Under the pieces are notes generated by a model. That model was not told the DNA's origin. It did not search any database and worked only from the letters and a program-made list of their open reading frames with translations. Both the position numbers and the translations under genes were made by a program. From NCBI GenBank assembly GCA_965222705.1, contig CBDCUO010000025.1, positions 1-64,000 of the forward strand: a DNA stretch of 64,000 nucleotides, written 5' to 3'. The stretch comes from JAFMDF01 sp965222705 (GTDB lineage: Bacteria; Bacteroidota; Bacteroidia; Chitinophagales; Saprospiraceae). Positions 27,248 to 37,148 of this stretch are shown here, in pieces. Position 1 is the first letter of the stretch. Each line of letters opens with the position of its first letter.

Positions 27248-27383
27248 ATTTGCTAATTAAAATTTTTCTGCTTGTAATTTTATCTCTCTGTTGTCAAGTT
27301 ATGTAAACAGTATTACAACAAACTAAGGCTCGTTGTACCTTACCCATTCATCATTTTAAATTTGAGTGAACATTACTTAGTCA

Positions 27384-30300
27384 CTACACAGCTACTTTCT
27401 TCTTGTTCTCGCTTGCTGCCTTTTTCCTCTTTTCCAATACTACTTTATAATCTCTCGGCATTATTTTTACAAAATGTCTTTTTAAGGTTTCCCAATTGTT
27501 TAAAATATTTAAGGCAACTTTACTGCTAGTATAGTTAAAGTGTTTGCGAATCATCGTTCTTACTACTTTATAATCCTCTTTCTTCATTGGGTCCAGGCCA
27601 ACCATTTCTGTATTGCATTTCTCAGAAAAAGTTTTTTCAAGGTCGTAAACATAGGCTACCCCTCCGCTCATTCCCGCTGCAAAGTTTTTGCCCGTGATTC
27701 CCAAAACGACCACCAGTCCTCCTGTCATATATTCGCATCCGTGATCACCAATGCCTTCTACGACTGCCCTCACACCAGAATTTCTGACGGCAAATCGCTC
27801 TCCCGCCATGCCTTTGATATAGGCCGCTCCCGATGTCGCGCCATAAAAGGCCACATTGCCAATAATAATATTCTTTTCTGGCACAAATTGAGCATCTCGG
27901 TCAGGCACCATAATCAGTCGCCCACCCGAAAGCCCTTTGCCAAAATAATCATTCGCTTCTCCTTCGAGCGTAAATTCGATTCCTTTAGCTCCAAATGCTC
28001 CAAAACTTTGCCCGGCCGAGCCCCTGAATCGAAACTGTATCGTACCGTCCGGCAACCCTTCCCCTTTGTATCGTTTAGAAATTTCATTGGACAACATAGC
28101 TCCTGTCGCTCGGTCCGTATTAAGGATTGGGAAGATACTATTAATCGGCTGCATTTCTTCCAGAGCCAGCTTGGAATAAGCAATTAATTTTCTGTCAAGC
28201 ACATCTTCGATTCCGTGATCTTGTTCTACAGACTTATGCAACTTTACGTCCTCACCACTAGGTTCCTTATACAAAATCGGGCTAAGGTCTAGCAGTTTGT
28301 ATTTCCAGTTGTCAATGTTCTTTTTGAGTTTTAACAATTCCACTTTTCCCACCATTTCATCCACCGTTTGGAAGCCTAGGCTTGCCATAATTTCGCGCAT
28401 ATCCATTGCCAAGAAACGGAAAAAGTTAATAACATGATCGGGGTTCCCTGCATAGCGTTTCCGCAATTCTGGATTTTGAGTAGCAATGCCAACCGGACAA
28501 GTATTTAAATGGCATTTTCGCATCAAAATACAACCTTCTACCACCAAAGCGGCAGTAGCAATCCCCCACTCTTCTGCTCCTAACAAAGTAGCAATGGCAA
28601 TATCTCTGCCGGTTCGAATCTGTCCATCGGTTTGGAGGATAACCCTACTTCTCAATTTATTTTTTACCAAAGTCTGTTGGGTTTCTGCCAGTCCTAATTC
28701 CCAAGGCAAACCTGCATGCCGTATGGAAGAAATGGGCGAAGCTCCAGTGCCACCATCATGACCAGAAATCAAAATAGCGTCTGCATGTGCTTTAGCTACA
28801 CCAGAAGCAATAATTCCTACTCCTGCTTTTGAAACCAGCTTTACGTTGATTCTGGCAGCCCTGTTGGCATTTTTTAAATCAAAAATCAGTTGCGCCAAAT
28901 CTTCAATGGAATAAATATCGTGATGAGGTGGTGGAGAAATCAAACCGACTCCAGGCGTAGAATGTCGCACTCGCCCGATCCATTGATCTACTTTATGACC
29001 AGGCAATTGCCCCCCTTCTCCGGGCTTTGCACCCTGTGCCATTTTGATTTGCAACTCATCTGCATTCGTCAGGTAATGGCTAGTGACGCCAAAACGACCC
29101 GAAGCTACTTGTTTGGTAGCAGACCGTTCCCAGTCTCCATTCTCTTTTCTTTCGTAACGAATCGGATCCTCTCCTCCCTCACCACTATTGCTCTTCCCAC
29201 CAATCCGATTCATCGCAATCGCCAAAGTTGTATGGGCTTCGTGCGAAATAGAACCAAAAGACATAGCCCCCGTCACAAAACGACGCAGAATTTGCTCGAC
29301 AGGTTCGACCTCTTCAATGGGAATGGGCTTTGCTTTCCTAAAAGTCAGTAAGCCCCGCAAAGTACAAGCTTGCTCTAATTGGTCATTAATTAAATCTGCA
29401 TATTTTTTATAACTAGTATAATCATTCTTTCGGGCAGAATATTGCAACAAATGAATGGTTTGCGGATTAAACAAATGGTATTCCCCCCTTCTTTTCCATT
29501 GATAAACACCTCCAACCGCTAGTCGGGGATTGGGAATAGCCATATCTGGATAAGCCAATTTATGTCGAACGAGGGTTTCTTTGGCAATGCCATCAAATCC
29601 AATCCCCGCAATTCTGGAAATCGTTCCTTTAAAACAGGTTTCTATCACCTCCTGACCAAGCCCTAATGCTTCAAATATTTGCGCGCCTTGATAAGACTGC
29701 AGAGTAGAAATCCCAATTTTGGACATAATTTTTAACAAGCCTTTGCCAATGGCTTTTTGATAGATGCTTATTAACTCATCTAACGAATAGTTTTGTTCAA
29801 AAAATCGCTTATTTCTTAAATCTGCAATGGTTGCATAAGCCATGTAGGGATTTACTGCACTTGCCCCATAGCCGATCAAGGTGGCAAAATGGTGGGTTTC
29901 TTTAGTATCGCCCGACTCAATCACCAGAGAAGTGGAGCCCCTTAGCCCGGTTTTAATCAAATGATGATGGATCGCCCCCGTTGCCAACAAAGAGGGAATG
30001 GGGGCATGTTTACTATCCACTGCTTTATCTGAGATGACCAAAATATTATAGCCTTGCCTAGTCAAATCTTCTGCCACTGCGCAGATATGGTCAATAGCAG
30101 CGACCAATCTCCCTGCTTGTCCGTCAGCAGGAAAAATGGCATTAATGATGCCCGATTTAAAATTTTCGTGGTGTATATGCTTGATTTTTAAAACTTCATC
30201 ATTGGTCAAAACGGGTTGTTCCAAATGGATAAATTTGGCATGGTCTTCAACTGTTTCCAAAATGTTTTTTGATCCTCCCAGCATGGCAAATAAAGACATG

Positions 30301-31916
30301 ACGGAACGCTCCCTGATCGGATCAATTGGCGGATTGGTGACTTGGGCAAATAGTTGTTTAAAATAATTTGCCAGGTGTTGAGCTTGGTTGGAAAGGATCG
30401 CCAAAGGTGTATCGGTTCCCATAGAGCCAATTGGATCTTTTTTAGCTTTCAACATGGGACCGAGGATAACTTTTAGGTCTTCTTTGGTATAGCCAAATAA
30501 TTGCTGTCGGTGCAGTAATTTTTTTTCGTCTAATGCTATAGAAGCCATACCATTACTAGCATTCAAGTCTTTTAGTTCGATCCGGTTCTTGTCCAACCAA
30601 ACCTTATAGGGAAAAGCTTTACAGATAGATTCTTTTAATTCACCATCGTCGATAATCCGATGCTGTTCCAAATCTGCAATTAACATTTTACCTGGCTGCA
30701 AACGCCCTTTTTTGATCACCTTAGACTGGTCAATGGGCAAAACGCCTGCCTCCGAAGCCACAATTAAGGTATTGTTCTCCAATAAAGTATATCGGGAAGG
30801 TCGCAAGCCATTCCTGTCCAAGGTTGCCCCTACCAAAATGCCATCTGTAAAGCAAATGGAGGCAGGGCCATCCCAAGGTTCTATCAAAGCTTTATGGTAT
30901 TCGTAAAAGGCTTTTTTAAAGTCTGGCATAGCTTCATCGTTTTGCCAGGCTTCAGGCACCATCATCATCAGGGCATGCGGTAGAGAACGGCCGCTCAAAA
31001 CCAAAAATTCCAATACATTATCAAAATTACCCGAATCCGACAAATTCTCTCCACAAACCGGATGCAAGCGTTCTAATTCCGCTTCTGAAAATAGACTGGA
31101 TTTTAATAAATTAGCTTTCGCTGTCCACCAATTAATATTGCCCCTAATGGTATTAATTTCTCCATTATGAGCAATATAGCGAAATGGCTGCGCCAACTTC
31201 CATTTGGGAATGGTATTGGTAGAAAAACGGGAGTGAATCAAGGCAATCGCAGACTTACAGTCCACATCGTGCAAATCGGCAAAATAAGGCCGAACCTGCC
31301 CCGTAGTCAACTGTCCTTTATAAACAACCGTTTTATAAGAAAAGGAAGTAATATAAAAATGGTCTTTGCTTTGGGGATAGATTTGATGTATTTTATGTGT
31401 TGAAAACTTTCGGAGAACGTAGAGCGTTCGCTCCAGGTGTTGTGGGTCCATTTCTTCTTTCGGCTTAATAAAAACTTGTTCCATACGCGGCTCTACAGCA
31501 ATGGCAGCGTCCCCCAAATCTTCGTGATCGGTGGGAACTTTCCGATAGCCTAGTAAGTCAAAGCCCAGCTCGTCAATATAGTCATTGAATAAAATCCGGC
31601 ACTGCTCACGCAGCGTTTTGTCTGTCGGATAAAAAACAAAGCCTACGCCATATCTACCAAAATCGGGTATGGCGAAGCCCATTTCGCTACATTTTTTTTT
31701 GAAAAATTCATGTGGCGTCTGGATCAAAATGCCAGCTCCGTCCCCTGTATTTTCTTCATAACCACAGGCTCCTCTATGTTCCATATTGCATAGCATAGTC
31801 AAAGCATTCTCAATCAGTTCATGGGATTTGACACCATTTAGGTTCGCAATAAAGCCCGTTCCGCAGGAATCTTTTTCCATATTGGGGACATATAAACCTT
31901 TACGCTGCTGCTGCAT
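27384..31916 (-). CDS. gltB: Glutamate synthase large subunit
   Basis: A 1510-residue enzyme converting glutamine and 2-oxoglutarate into two glutamates. The class II amidotransferase domain starts at the catalytic Cys18 (MEKDSCGTGF) after a 17-residue propeptide. The central and FMN/synthase domains follow, with GEGGEDPIRY and GAKPGEGGQLPG (about 975-1020). The 3Fe-4S ligands are in CILMRKCHLNTCPVGIATQ (about 1140), and the right-handed beta-helix glycine motifs fill the C-terminus. Full family length. Together with gltD it makes bacterial GOGAT. The upstream leader carries a long near-palindrome (31972-32055). Confidence 0.98.
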   Translation of the reverse strand: MQQQRKGLYVPNMEKDSCGTGFIANLNGVKSHELIENALTMLCNMEHRGACGYEENTGDGAGILIQTPHEFFKKKCSEMGFAIPDFGRYGVGFVFYPTDKTLREQCRILFNDYIDELGFDLLGYRKVPTDHEDLGDAAIAVEPRMEQVFIKPKEEMDPQHLERTLYVLRKFSTHKIHQIYPQSKDHFYITSFSYKTVVYKGQLTTGQVRPYFADLHDVDCKSAIALIHSRFSTNTIPKWKLAQPFRYIAHNGEINTIRGNINWWTAKANLLKSSLFSEAELERLHPVCGENLSDSGNFDNVLEFLVLSGRSLPHALMMMVPEAWQNDEAMPDFKKAFYEYHKALIEPWDGPASICFTDGILVGATLDRNGLRPSRYTLLENNTLIVASEAGVLPIDQSKVIKKGRLQPGKMLIADLEQHRIIDDGELKESICKAFPYKVWLDKNRIELKDLNASNGMASIALDEKKLLHRQQLFGYTKEDLKVILGPMLKAKKDPIGSMGTDTPLAILSNQAQHLANYFKQLFAQVTNPPIDPIRERSVMSLFAMLGGSKNILETVEDHAKFIHLEQPVLTNDEVLKIKHIHHENFKSGIINAIFPADGQAGRLVAAIDHICAVAEDLTRQGYNILVISDKAVDSKHAPIPSLLATGAIHHHLIKTGLRGSTSLVIESGDTKETHHFATLIGYGASAVNPYMAYATIADLRNKRFFEQNYSLDELISIYQKAIGKGLLKIMSKIGISTLQSYQGAQIFEALGLGQEVIETCFKGTISRIAGIGFDGIAKETLVRHKLAYPDMAIPNPRLAVGGVYQWKRRGEYHLFNPQTIHLLQYSARKNDYTSYKKYADLINDQLEQACTLRGLLTFRKAKPIPIEEVEPVEQILRRFVTGAMSFGSISHEAHTTLAIAMNRIGGKSNSGEGGEDPIRYERKENGDWERSATKQVASGRFGVTSHYLTNADELQIKMAQGAKPGEGGQLPGHKVDQWIGRVRHSTPGVGLISPPPHHDIYSIEDLAQLIFDLKNANRAARINVKLVSKAGVGIIASGVAKAHADAILISGHDGGTGASPISSIRHAGLPWELGLAETQQTLVKNKLRSRVILQTDGQIRTGRDIAIATLLGAEEWGIATAALVVEGCILMRKCHLNTCPVGIATQNPELRKRYAGNPDHVINFFRFLAMDMREIMASLGFQTVDEMVGKVELLKLKKNIDNWKYKLLDLSPILYKEPSGEDVKLHKSVEQDHGIEDVLDRKLIAYSKLALEEMQPINSIFPILNTDRATGAMLSNEISKRYKGEGLPDGTIQFRFRGSAGQSFGAFGAKGIEFTLEGEANDYFGKGLSGGRLIMVPDRDAQFVPEKNIIIGNVAFYGATSGAAYIKGMAGERFAVRNSGVRAVVEGIGDHGCEYMTGGLVVVLGITGKNFAAGMSGGVAYVYDLEKTFSEKCNTEMVGLDPMKKEDYKVVRTMIRKHFNYTSSKVALNILNNWETLKRHFVKIMPRDYKVVLEKRKKAASENKKKVAV

Positions 31917-31971
31917 ATTTAAAAATTTATTGATTCAGGCATCCCATTTCGGGCTGGTTTATTCGGCAGGA

Positions 31972-32055
31972 TTTTTCTTTTTAGAAAAAAAGCCAAATTT
32001 TTTTGGTCTTTTACCCAAAAAATTGATTTGGTTTCTTTTGTTCTAAAAAAAGAAA
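31972..32055. repeat. Long A/T-rich near-palindrome upstream of gltB
   Basis: Within the 429-base divergent gap 31917-32345, the stretch is nearly self-complementary over arms of about 40 nt with small bulges: TTTTTAGAA (left) meets TTCTAAAAA (right), GCCAAAT meets ATTTGGTTTC, and the inner TTTTTTGG meets CCAAAAAA around a short loop. It could be a leader RNA structure for gltB or a cruciform site. The rest of the gap is AT-rich without a recognised gene or consensus promoter. Confidence 0.55.
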
Positions 32056-32345
32056 AGAACTGTAAAAGTCGTAAAAAATTAACAGATTTTCAATAAAACA
32101 AGTACTAAACTTCCATTCATTCAGTAAGTGATTTATTTCTTTAAAAATTTTTAATTTTTGTAAAAAAAACATCCATAATGAAGAACAAAAGCAGAGGAAA
32201 TTTTATTTGCTTTTACAAAACATAAGCTTCTTTTAATGCTGTATTAATATATGGAATTTTATAAAAGAAGAAAAAATAAATCCCAATTTTATAGAGAAAA
32301 GCCATTTTTGCTTTTTATATATACTGACCATACTCAAATCTTTTT

Positions 32346-33965
32346 ATGAAAAAATACCTTCTTTTCCTTTTACTCTTTCTCTCTAATTTCCTTTTTAGCC
32401 AAACGGAAAAAGCCAATTATTGGGTCGAATTCACAGATAAAAAAGATTCACCTTTTAGTGTTTTTCGTCCCTACGAGTTTTTATCTTCACGAGCGTTGGA
32501 GCGCAGGGATCGGTTTGGGATACCTGTTTTGCCAGAAGATTTGCCAGTCAATCCCCAATACATTCGGAAGTTAAAAGATGCTGGGGCTAGATTACAACAC
32601 AGCTCTAGATGGTTCAATGCTGCTACTATTGTAGCCGATTCCCAAATAATAAGCAAAGTTCAAAAATTCCCTTTTGTGCGTTCGACTGAAAAAGTCGGGA
32701 CTTATCATCCGCCCAAAATAAGAGTCCCTAATAAGCGAACTACAACCCGTCCAGATTATGAAAAAACAGAAAGTTATTACGGCTATGGTACCTTACAAAT
32801 AGCAATGGTCAATGGTTATGCCCTCCACCGCATGGGATATTCGGGGGAAGGAATGTTGGTGGCAGTAAATGATGGCGGATTTAGCAATGTAGATGTCATG
32901 CCTTTTTTTGACAGTCTTCGCACTCGAAATAAATTATTGCCAGGGCGGGATTTTGTAGATCAGGATGATTTTGTGTATGAATCAAGTGGACATGGTTCGG
33001 CGGTCCTGTCTATGATGGCGGCTAATCTACCAGGCTTATTAGTAGGCACTGCACCCGACGCAACGTATATCTGCCTCAAAACGGAAGAAGTTCGTTCCGA
33101 GTCTTGGATGGAAGAATGTAACTGGATAGCTGCTACCGAATTTGCAGACAGCATTGGGGCAGATATTATCAATACTTCTCTGGGCTACACTCGATTTACC
33201 GATCACTCCCAAAATTACAGCTATAAAGATTTAAACGGTCAAATAGGTAAAGCTTCTCGAGCAGCTGATATTGCTTTCTCCAAAGGTATGTTTTTAGTTA
33301 ATAGTGCTGGCAATTCTGGCAATAATGATTGGAAATACATCGGCGTTCCAGCAGATAGCCGAGAGATGTTTAGCATTGGAGCAGTTACCGCTTATCAATC
33401 CAAGGCGGGTTTTAGTTCCTTTGGTCCAACAGCCGATGGTCGAATAAAGCCTAATGTTGCTGCTATGGGGCAGGGCGTTGCAGTAGCAGGCCTTAGTGGC
33501 TATACGGTATCAGGATCAAATGGCACTTCGCTTTCTGCTCCTTTGATTTCGGGTATGATTGCTTCTTTTTGGCAAGCTTTTCCCAATAAAACCAATCAGG
33601 AAATAAGAAATATCATTGAAGATAGCGCAGACCAGGCAGATAACCCTGATAATGAGTTAGGCTATGGAATTCCTGATTTTTATAAAGCTTATCAGCTATT
33701 GAAAGGCATTCCAGCAGGGCAACCAAATGCCCTAGTAGATGCCTACCCTTCTGACCAAGGCGCTTTCCTGGTTTTTAAAACTTCTATTAACGAGCCTTTC
33801 CAAATAGAAATAAAAGATTGGGCTGGAAAGGAAATTGCCTCCTTGAGGGTTCCTGCTATTCGAAAATTTGAACAATTAGATTTGGAATATATTCTAAGAA
33901 AAGGCGTTTATGAAGTGAAGGTTTTGATTAATGGTCGTACTTATTACTCCTATTTTATAAAATGA
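32346..33965 (+). CDS. Secreted subtilisin-like (S8) serine peptidase
   Basis: A 539-residue peptidase with signal peptide (ending NFLFSQ), a prodomain up to about residue 150, and the S8 triad: Asp in LVAVNDGGFSN (about 175), His in SSGHGSAVLSM (about 215) and Ser in NGTSLSAPLISGM (about 394), with the oxyanion Asn in NSAGNSGNN. The last 75 residues (GAFLVFKTSINEPFQIEI to YYSYFIK) look like a type IX secretion type A sorting tail, so it is probably exported to the surface. It is followed 44 bases later by the transglutaminase-like gene. Confidence 0.9.
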   Translation: MKKYLLFLLLFLSNFLFSQTEKANYWVEFTDKKDSPFSVFRPYEFLSSRALERRDRFGIPVLPEDLPVNPQYIRKLKDAGARLQHSSRWFNAATIVADSQIISKVQKFPFVRSTEKVGTYHPPKIRVPNKRTTTRPDYEKTESYYGYGTLQIAMVNGYALHRMGYSGEGMLVAVNDGGFSNVDVMPFFDSLRTRNKLLPGRDFVDQDDFVYESSGHGSAVLSMMAANLPGLLVGTAPDATYICLKTEEVRSESWMEECNWIAATEFADSIGADIINTSLGYTRFTDHSQNYSYKDLNGQIGKASRAADIAFSKGMFLVNSAGNSGNNDWKYIGVPADSREMFSIGAVTAYQSKAGFSSFGPTADGRIKPNVAAMGQGVAVAGLSGYTVSGSNGTSLSAPLISGMIASFWQAFPNKTNQEIRNIIEDSADQADNPDNELGYGIPDFYKAYQLLKGIPAGQPNALVDAYPSDQGAFLVFKTSINEPFQIEIKDWAGKEIASLRVPAIRKFEQLDLEYILRKGVYEVKVLINGRTYYSYFIK

Positions 33966-34009
33966 GCGCCTATTTGGAGGCAGTCATTTAACCACTTTTT
34001 GTTCTCAAT

Positions 34010-35191
34010 ATGAATTTAGTACTCAAATGCTTTTTTGCACTTTCGTTATTACCCTCCATAATAGCCTTTAGTTTTGCCTCTGAGATACAAATTAGCGTTC
34101 CCTTCTACTCAGAAAATCTGAAAATACAATACGACCCTCAGTTAATCATCTCTGGTCCAAATAGCTTAAAAGAAAAAGAAATCGTCAATTATTACCAGGT
34201 TTTGGAGGATGCGCCCTACGAATCCTTATTAAATTCATTGAAAAAGAATAAGTACCAATTGGGACTAAATGACTGGTTATGTTATGAATTAATAAAAGAA
34301 ACCGTCCAACTCATATATACTAGAAAAGCTAAAAGACAAAAGACCTTGACAATCTGGTTTTTATTATCAAAAATGAATTATGACACCCGATTGGCTTTTT
34401 TAAATAATGAAGCGTTTATCTACGTCCGAACAGAAGACAATATTTACGAAACCCCTCTGATTGAAGATAGTGGGACAAAATTTGTTGGTCTGACGGAAAT
34501 GCAGCAACAGAGAACCCGTCGCAATAAAGCTGTTTATTTACTGAATTTTCTGGCGGCTCCGAACGGAAACCCTTTTACCTTTTCTCTGCGACAACTACCC
34601 CAGTTAAAAGAACAAATCGAGGGCAAAACTTTCAAATTTACCTGGGCAGGGCAAACTTTTGAAATGCTCATTAAAATGGATAAGACTTTGGTGGATATTA
34701 TGAAAAAATATCCAATAATTGATGAAACGGGCTACCTTAAAACCCCCTTTTCCAGTCAACTGAAAGGGAGTTTACTTCCTAGCCTAAAAAAGATTTTAGA
34801 GGGAAAAAACACGATTGAGTCGTTGGAAATATTGAGCACTTTTACCCGTTCCGCCTTCAAATATCGAGAAGATGAAGATTATTTTGGACGCAGTAAACCA
34901 ATGATTCGAGATGAAGTATTCTTTTACCCTTATTCCGATTGTGAAGATCGCTCTGCCGTTTTTTATGGCTTAGTAGAAGAGTTATTGGATTTACCCATGA
35001 TCGTTATTGCTTTTCCCGACCATTTAACCGTGGCAGTCGCTCTAGAAGAGCCAATTGGCCCCGCTATTTCCTATAAAGGTAAAAAGTTTTACATTTGCGA
35101 CCCCACCGGCCCATTTAATTCTTCCAAAATTGGAGATATCCCTAGAGGCTATGAACAACAATCTTTTGAAATCTTGTTGGATAATTTGTAG
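34010..35191 (+). CDS. Transglutaminase-like (papain-fold) periplasmic protein
   Basis: A 393-residue protein with a signal peptide (ending AFSFAS, about residue 24). The C-terminal third carries a transglutaminase-type triad: Cys in YSDCEDRSAVF (about 310), His in FPDHLTVAVAL (about 337) and Asp in YICDPTGPF (about 364). The N-terminal two thirds are unfamiliar, with few Gly and many Lys/Leu. The group may act as protease, amidase or cross-linker; no activity is established. It follows the S8 peptidase gene closely, and the two may form a secreted pair. Confidence 0.75.
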   Translation: MNLVLKCFFALSLLPSIIAFSFASEIQISVPFYSENLKIQYDPQLIISGPNSLKEKEIVNYYQVLEDAPYESLLNSLKKNKYQLGLNDWLCYELIKETVQLIYTRKAKRQKTLTIWFLLSKMNYDTRLAFLNNEAFIYVRTEDNIYETPLIEDSGTKFVGLTEMQQQRTRRNKAVYLLNFLAAPNGNPFTFSLRQLPQLKEQIEGKTFKFTWAGQTFEMLIKMDKTLVDIMKKYPIIDETGYLKTPFSSQLKGSLLPSLKKILEGKNTIESLEILSTFTRSAFKYREDEDYFGRSKPMIRDEVFFYPYSDCEDRSAVFYGLVEELLDLPMIVIAFPDHLTVAVALEEPIGPAISYKGKKFYICDPTGPFNSSKIGDIPRGYEQQSFEILLDNL

Positions 35192-35197
35192 CAGAAA

Positions 35198-35240
35198 GTC
35201 CGTATCCGAACACCTACCGTCCATATTCGGACAATTTTTT
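35198..35240 (+). terminator. Probable terminator after the transglutaminase-like gene
   Basis: TCCGAA (35205-35210) pairs with TTCGGA (35226-35231), with GTCCG/CGGAC as an alternative outer stem, and the stem is followed by CAATTTTTT. The loop is long (15 nt), so confidence is moderate. Confidence 0.45.
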
Positions 35241-35363
35241 GATAAACTTAGCTTCTTCTTTTCCATATCTTATTGATAATCAGTAAATTGCTAGTTTGGC
35301 ATATCCATTGAACGTAAAATTCTAACTTATTTTTTAAAACTTTTCAACATTAAATAAATAAAT

Positions 35364-35660
35364 ATGTCACACATTGCCATTCCCATCCCGCCTGGAAACG
35401 GAAAACAAGACATTGAAATAGAAATGACTATCAATGGTAAAAAGCAACAATTGCACTACCGGGTAGAACTATTCTACTGGGAAGATTGTAAAATTCCAGT
35501 GATTAATCGAGTGGAATGCATTAAAAATATGCTAAGTGATTATGATGAAGACTGGATGATTTATTTCATTGGCGACCCTAATAAAGAATATGTTCCAATT
35601 ACCTTTATAAAAAAAGCAGATTGGCAATTACAGCGACAACAGTTTAAAAAATCGATTTAG
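35364..35660 (+). CDS. Small hypothetical protein
   Basis: A 98-residue soluble, charged protein with no signal peptide and no recognised family. It begins MSHIAIPIPPGNGKQDIEIE, continues with beta-prone segments (MTINGKKQQLHYRVELFYW) and an acidic helix (NMLSDYDEDWMIYFIG). Codon use resembles the neighbours. It is preceded by a possible terminator and followed by a 190-base gap, so it is likely a single-gene unit. Confidence 0.6.
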   Translation: MSHIAIPIPPGNGKQDIEIEMTINGKKQQLHYRVELFYWEDCKIPVINRVECIKNMLSDYDEDWMIYFIGDPNKEYVPITFIKKADWQLQRQQFKKSI

Positions 35661-35851
35661 GGTCAAAATTAACCTCGGTACGCCAGAAATTTTCCCTTTT
35701 GTCTATGTTCTCATTACATCCACAGAAATAATTCTGTGTCTTTACAAAAAATACCATTTCAATTTAACAATAAAAAAAATCCTTCTTTGGCAAGTTGCTT
35801 TATTTTTCCAAAGCACAACTTTTGTCAAAGAACTACTAAAATTTATGTATC

Positions 35852-37090
35852 ATGAGAAATTTAATCACCCTTTTGTTCGCTTGCTTTTCTTTTTCTCTAA
35901 TCGCTCAGTCTGCTTCTGAAGGTTGGCTCTATGGCAAAGTAACTACTTGGGGTGGCGACATCTATGAAGGCCAACTTCGCTGGGGAAAAGAGGAGGCCTT
36001 TTGGACTGATATGTTCAATGCCAGTAAAATAGAAAATGAGAATCTGGAATATTTGGACAGAGATACTAAACGAGCGTTGGTGGAAAGTCGCGGCTGGGGA
36101 CATGGCAATAAATGGGGCAACTGGATCAGCAAAAATATTAGCTTGAGCAATTATGACTTTACCCATCAGTTTTCCTGCCAGTTTGGTGAAATCAAACAGA
36201 TCAAAAAGAGCAGTAGGTCAAAAGTGCAAGTGACTATGAGAGATAATCGGCAAATGCGGCTCGAAGGCAGCGGGTATAATGACATTGGTACAAAAATAAG
36301 AGTTTACGACCCCGAAATTGGAAAGCTGGAATTAAACTGGAGTGACATTGAAACAATTGATTTTCTAGCAACGCCCAAAAACTGGGAAAGCAAAATTGGT
36401 AGTCCCCTCTTCGGCGAGGTAGAAAGCTGGACGGGTAAGTATGAGGGCTATATTATCTGGGATAAAGATGAGCGAGTAACTTCTGACAAATTGGATGGAG
36501 AAACAAGAGACGCAGATATGTCCATCGAATTTGGTAATATTGTAAGTATTGAGGAAAGAGGCAATGGTAGTGAAGTGACGCTGAAAAGTGGCCGATCTTA
36601 CCGAATGGATGACTCCAATGATGTTGATGACGGAAATCGGGGCATTGTAGTAGTCATGCCTGGCAAAGGTAGAGTAGTGATTGCCTGGGATGATTTTGAA
36701 AAAGTAACCTTCAAAGATGTCCCCAGTATAGATATGAAAACCTATAATAGCTTTACCAAACCAGAAAAAATCCACGGGACTGTTACTACTCAAAATGGAA
36801 AGACCTATACCGGTCGGATTGTCTATGATTTAGATGAAGAATTTTCCTATGAGATTTTAAATGGAGCAATTAAAGACACCGAATTCGAAATCCCATTCCG
36901 CCTAGTCAAAAGCATAGAGCCGAGGCAAAGTGATGAAAGTGTGGTCACATTAAAAAGTGGCGAAAAATACGAACTGGAAGACTCACAAGATGTAAATGAA
37001 CGAAATACCGGAATTTTGGTTTTTGAAAATGAAAATGATGGCCCTGTTTATATCTATTGGGAAGACGTGGAGAAAGTGGTATTTGAATGA
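35852..37090 (+). CDS. Secreted protein of three tandem repeats, unknown function
   Basis: A 412-residue exported protein (signal peptide ending SLIAQ, residue 19). The mature part is three copies of a unit of about 130 residues. Each opens with a strand-turn-strand GKVTTWGGDIYEGQLRW / GEVESWTGKYEGYIIW / GTVTTQNGKTYTGRIVY. Each then passes through EVTLKSGRSYRMDDSNDVDD-like and GTKIRVYDPE-like segments and ends in WSDIETIDF / WDDFEKVTF / WEDVEKVVF. The acidic Asp/Asn-rich loops could bind calcium. No named family recognised. It is followed by the inverted repeat at 37149-37212. Confidence 0.7.
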   Translation: MRNLITLLFACFSFSLIAQSASEGWLYGKVTTWGGDIYEGQLRWGKEEAFWTDMFNASKIENENLEYLDRDTKRALVESRGWGHGNKWGNWISKNISLSNYDFTHQFSCQFGEIKQIKKSSRSKVQVTMRDNRQMRLEGSGYNDIGTKIRVYDPEIGKLELNWSDIETIDFLATPKNWESKIGSPLFGEVESWTGKYEGYIIWDKDERVTSDKLDGETRDADMSIEFGNIVSIEERGNGSEVTLKSGRSYRMDDSNDVDDGNRGIVVVMPGKGRVVIAWDDFEKVTFKDVPSIDMKTYNSFTKPEKIHGTVTTQNGKTYTGRIVYDLDEEFSYEILNGAIKDTEFEIPFRLVKSIEPRQSDESVVTLKSGEKYELEDSQDVNERNTGILVFENENDGPVYIYWEDVEKVVFE

Positions 37091-37148
37091 AAAATTTGTA
37101 CAAGGGGTATTAAATAGATCAAACAAAGCTCATGGTACAAGTTTTTAT

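Noticed and set aside
27540..28187. 215-codon plus-strand frame
   Set aside because: It is antisense to the conserved end of gltB and its product has no protein-like features.
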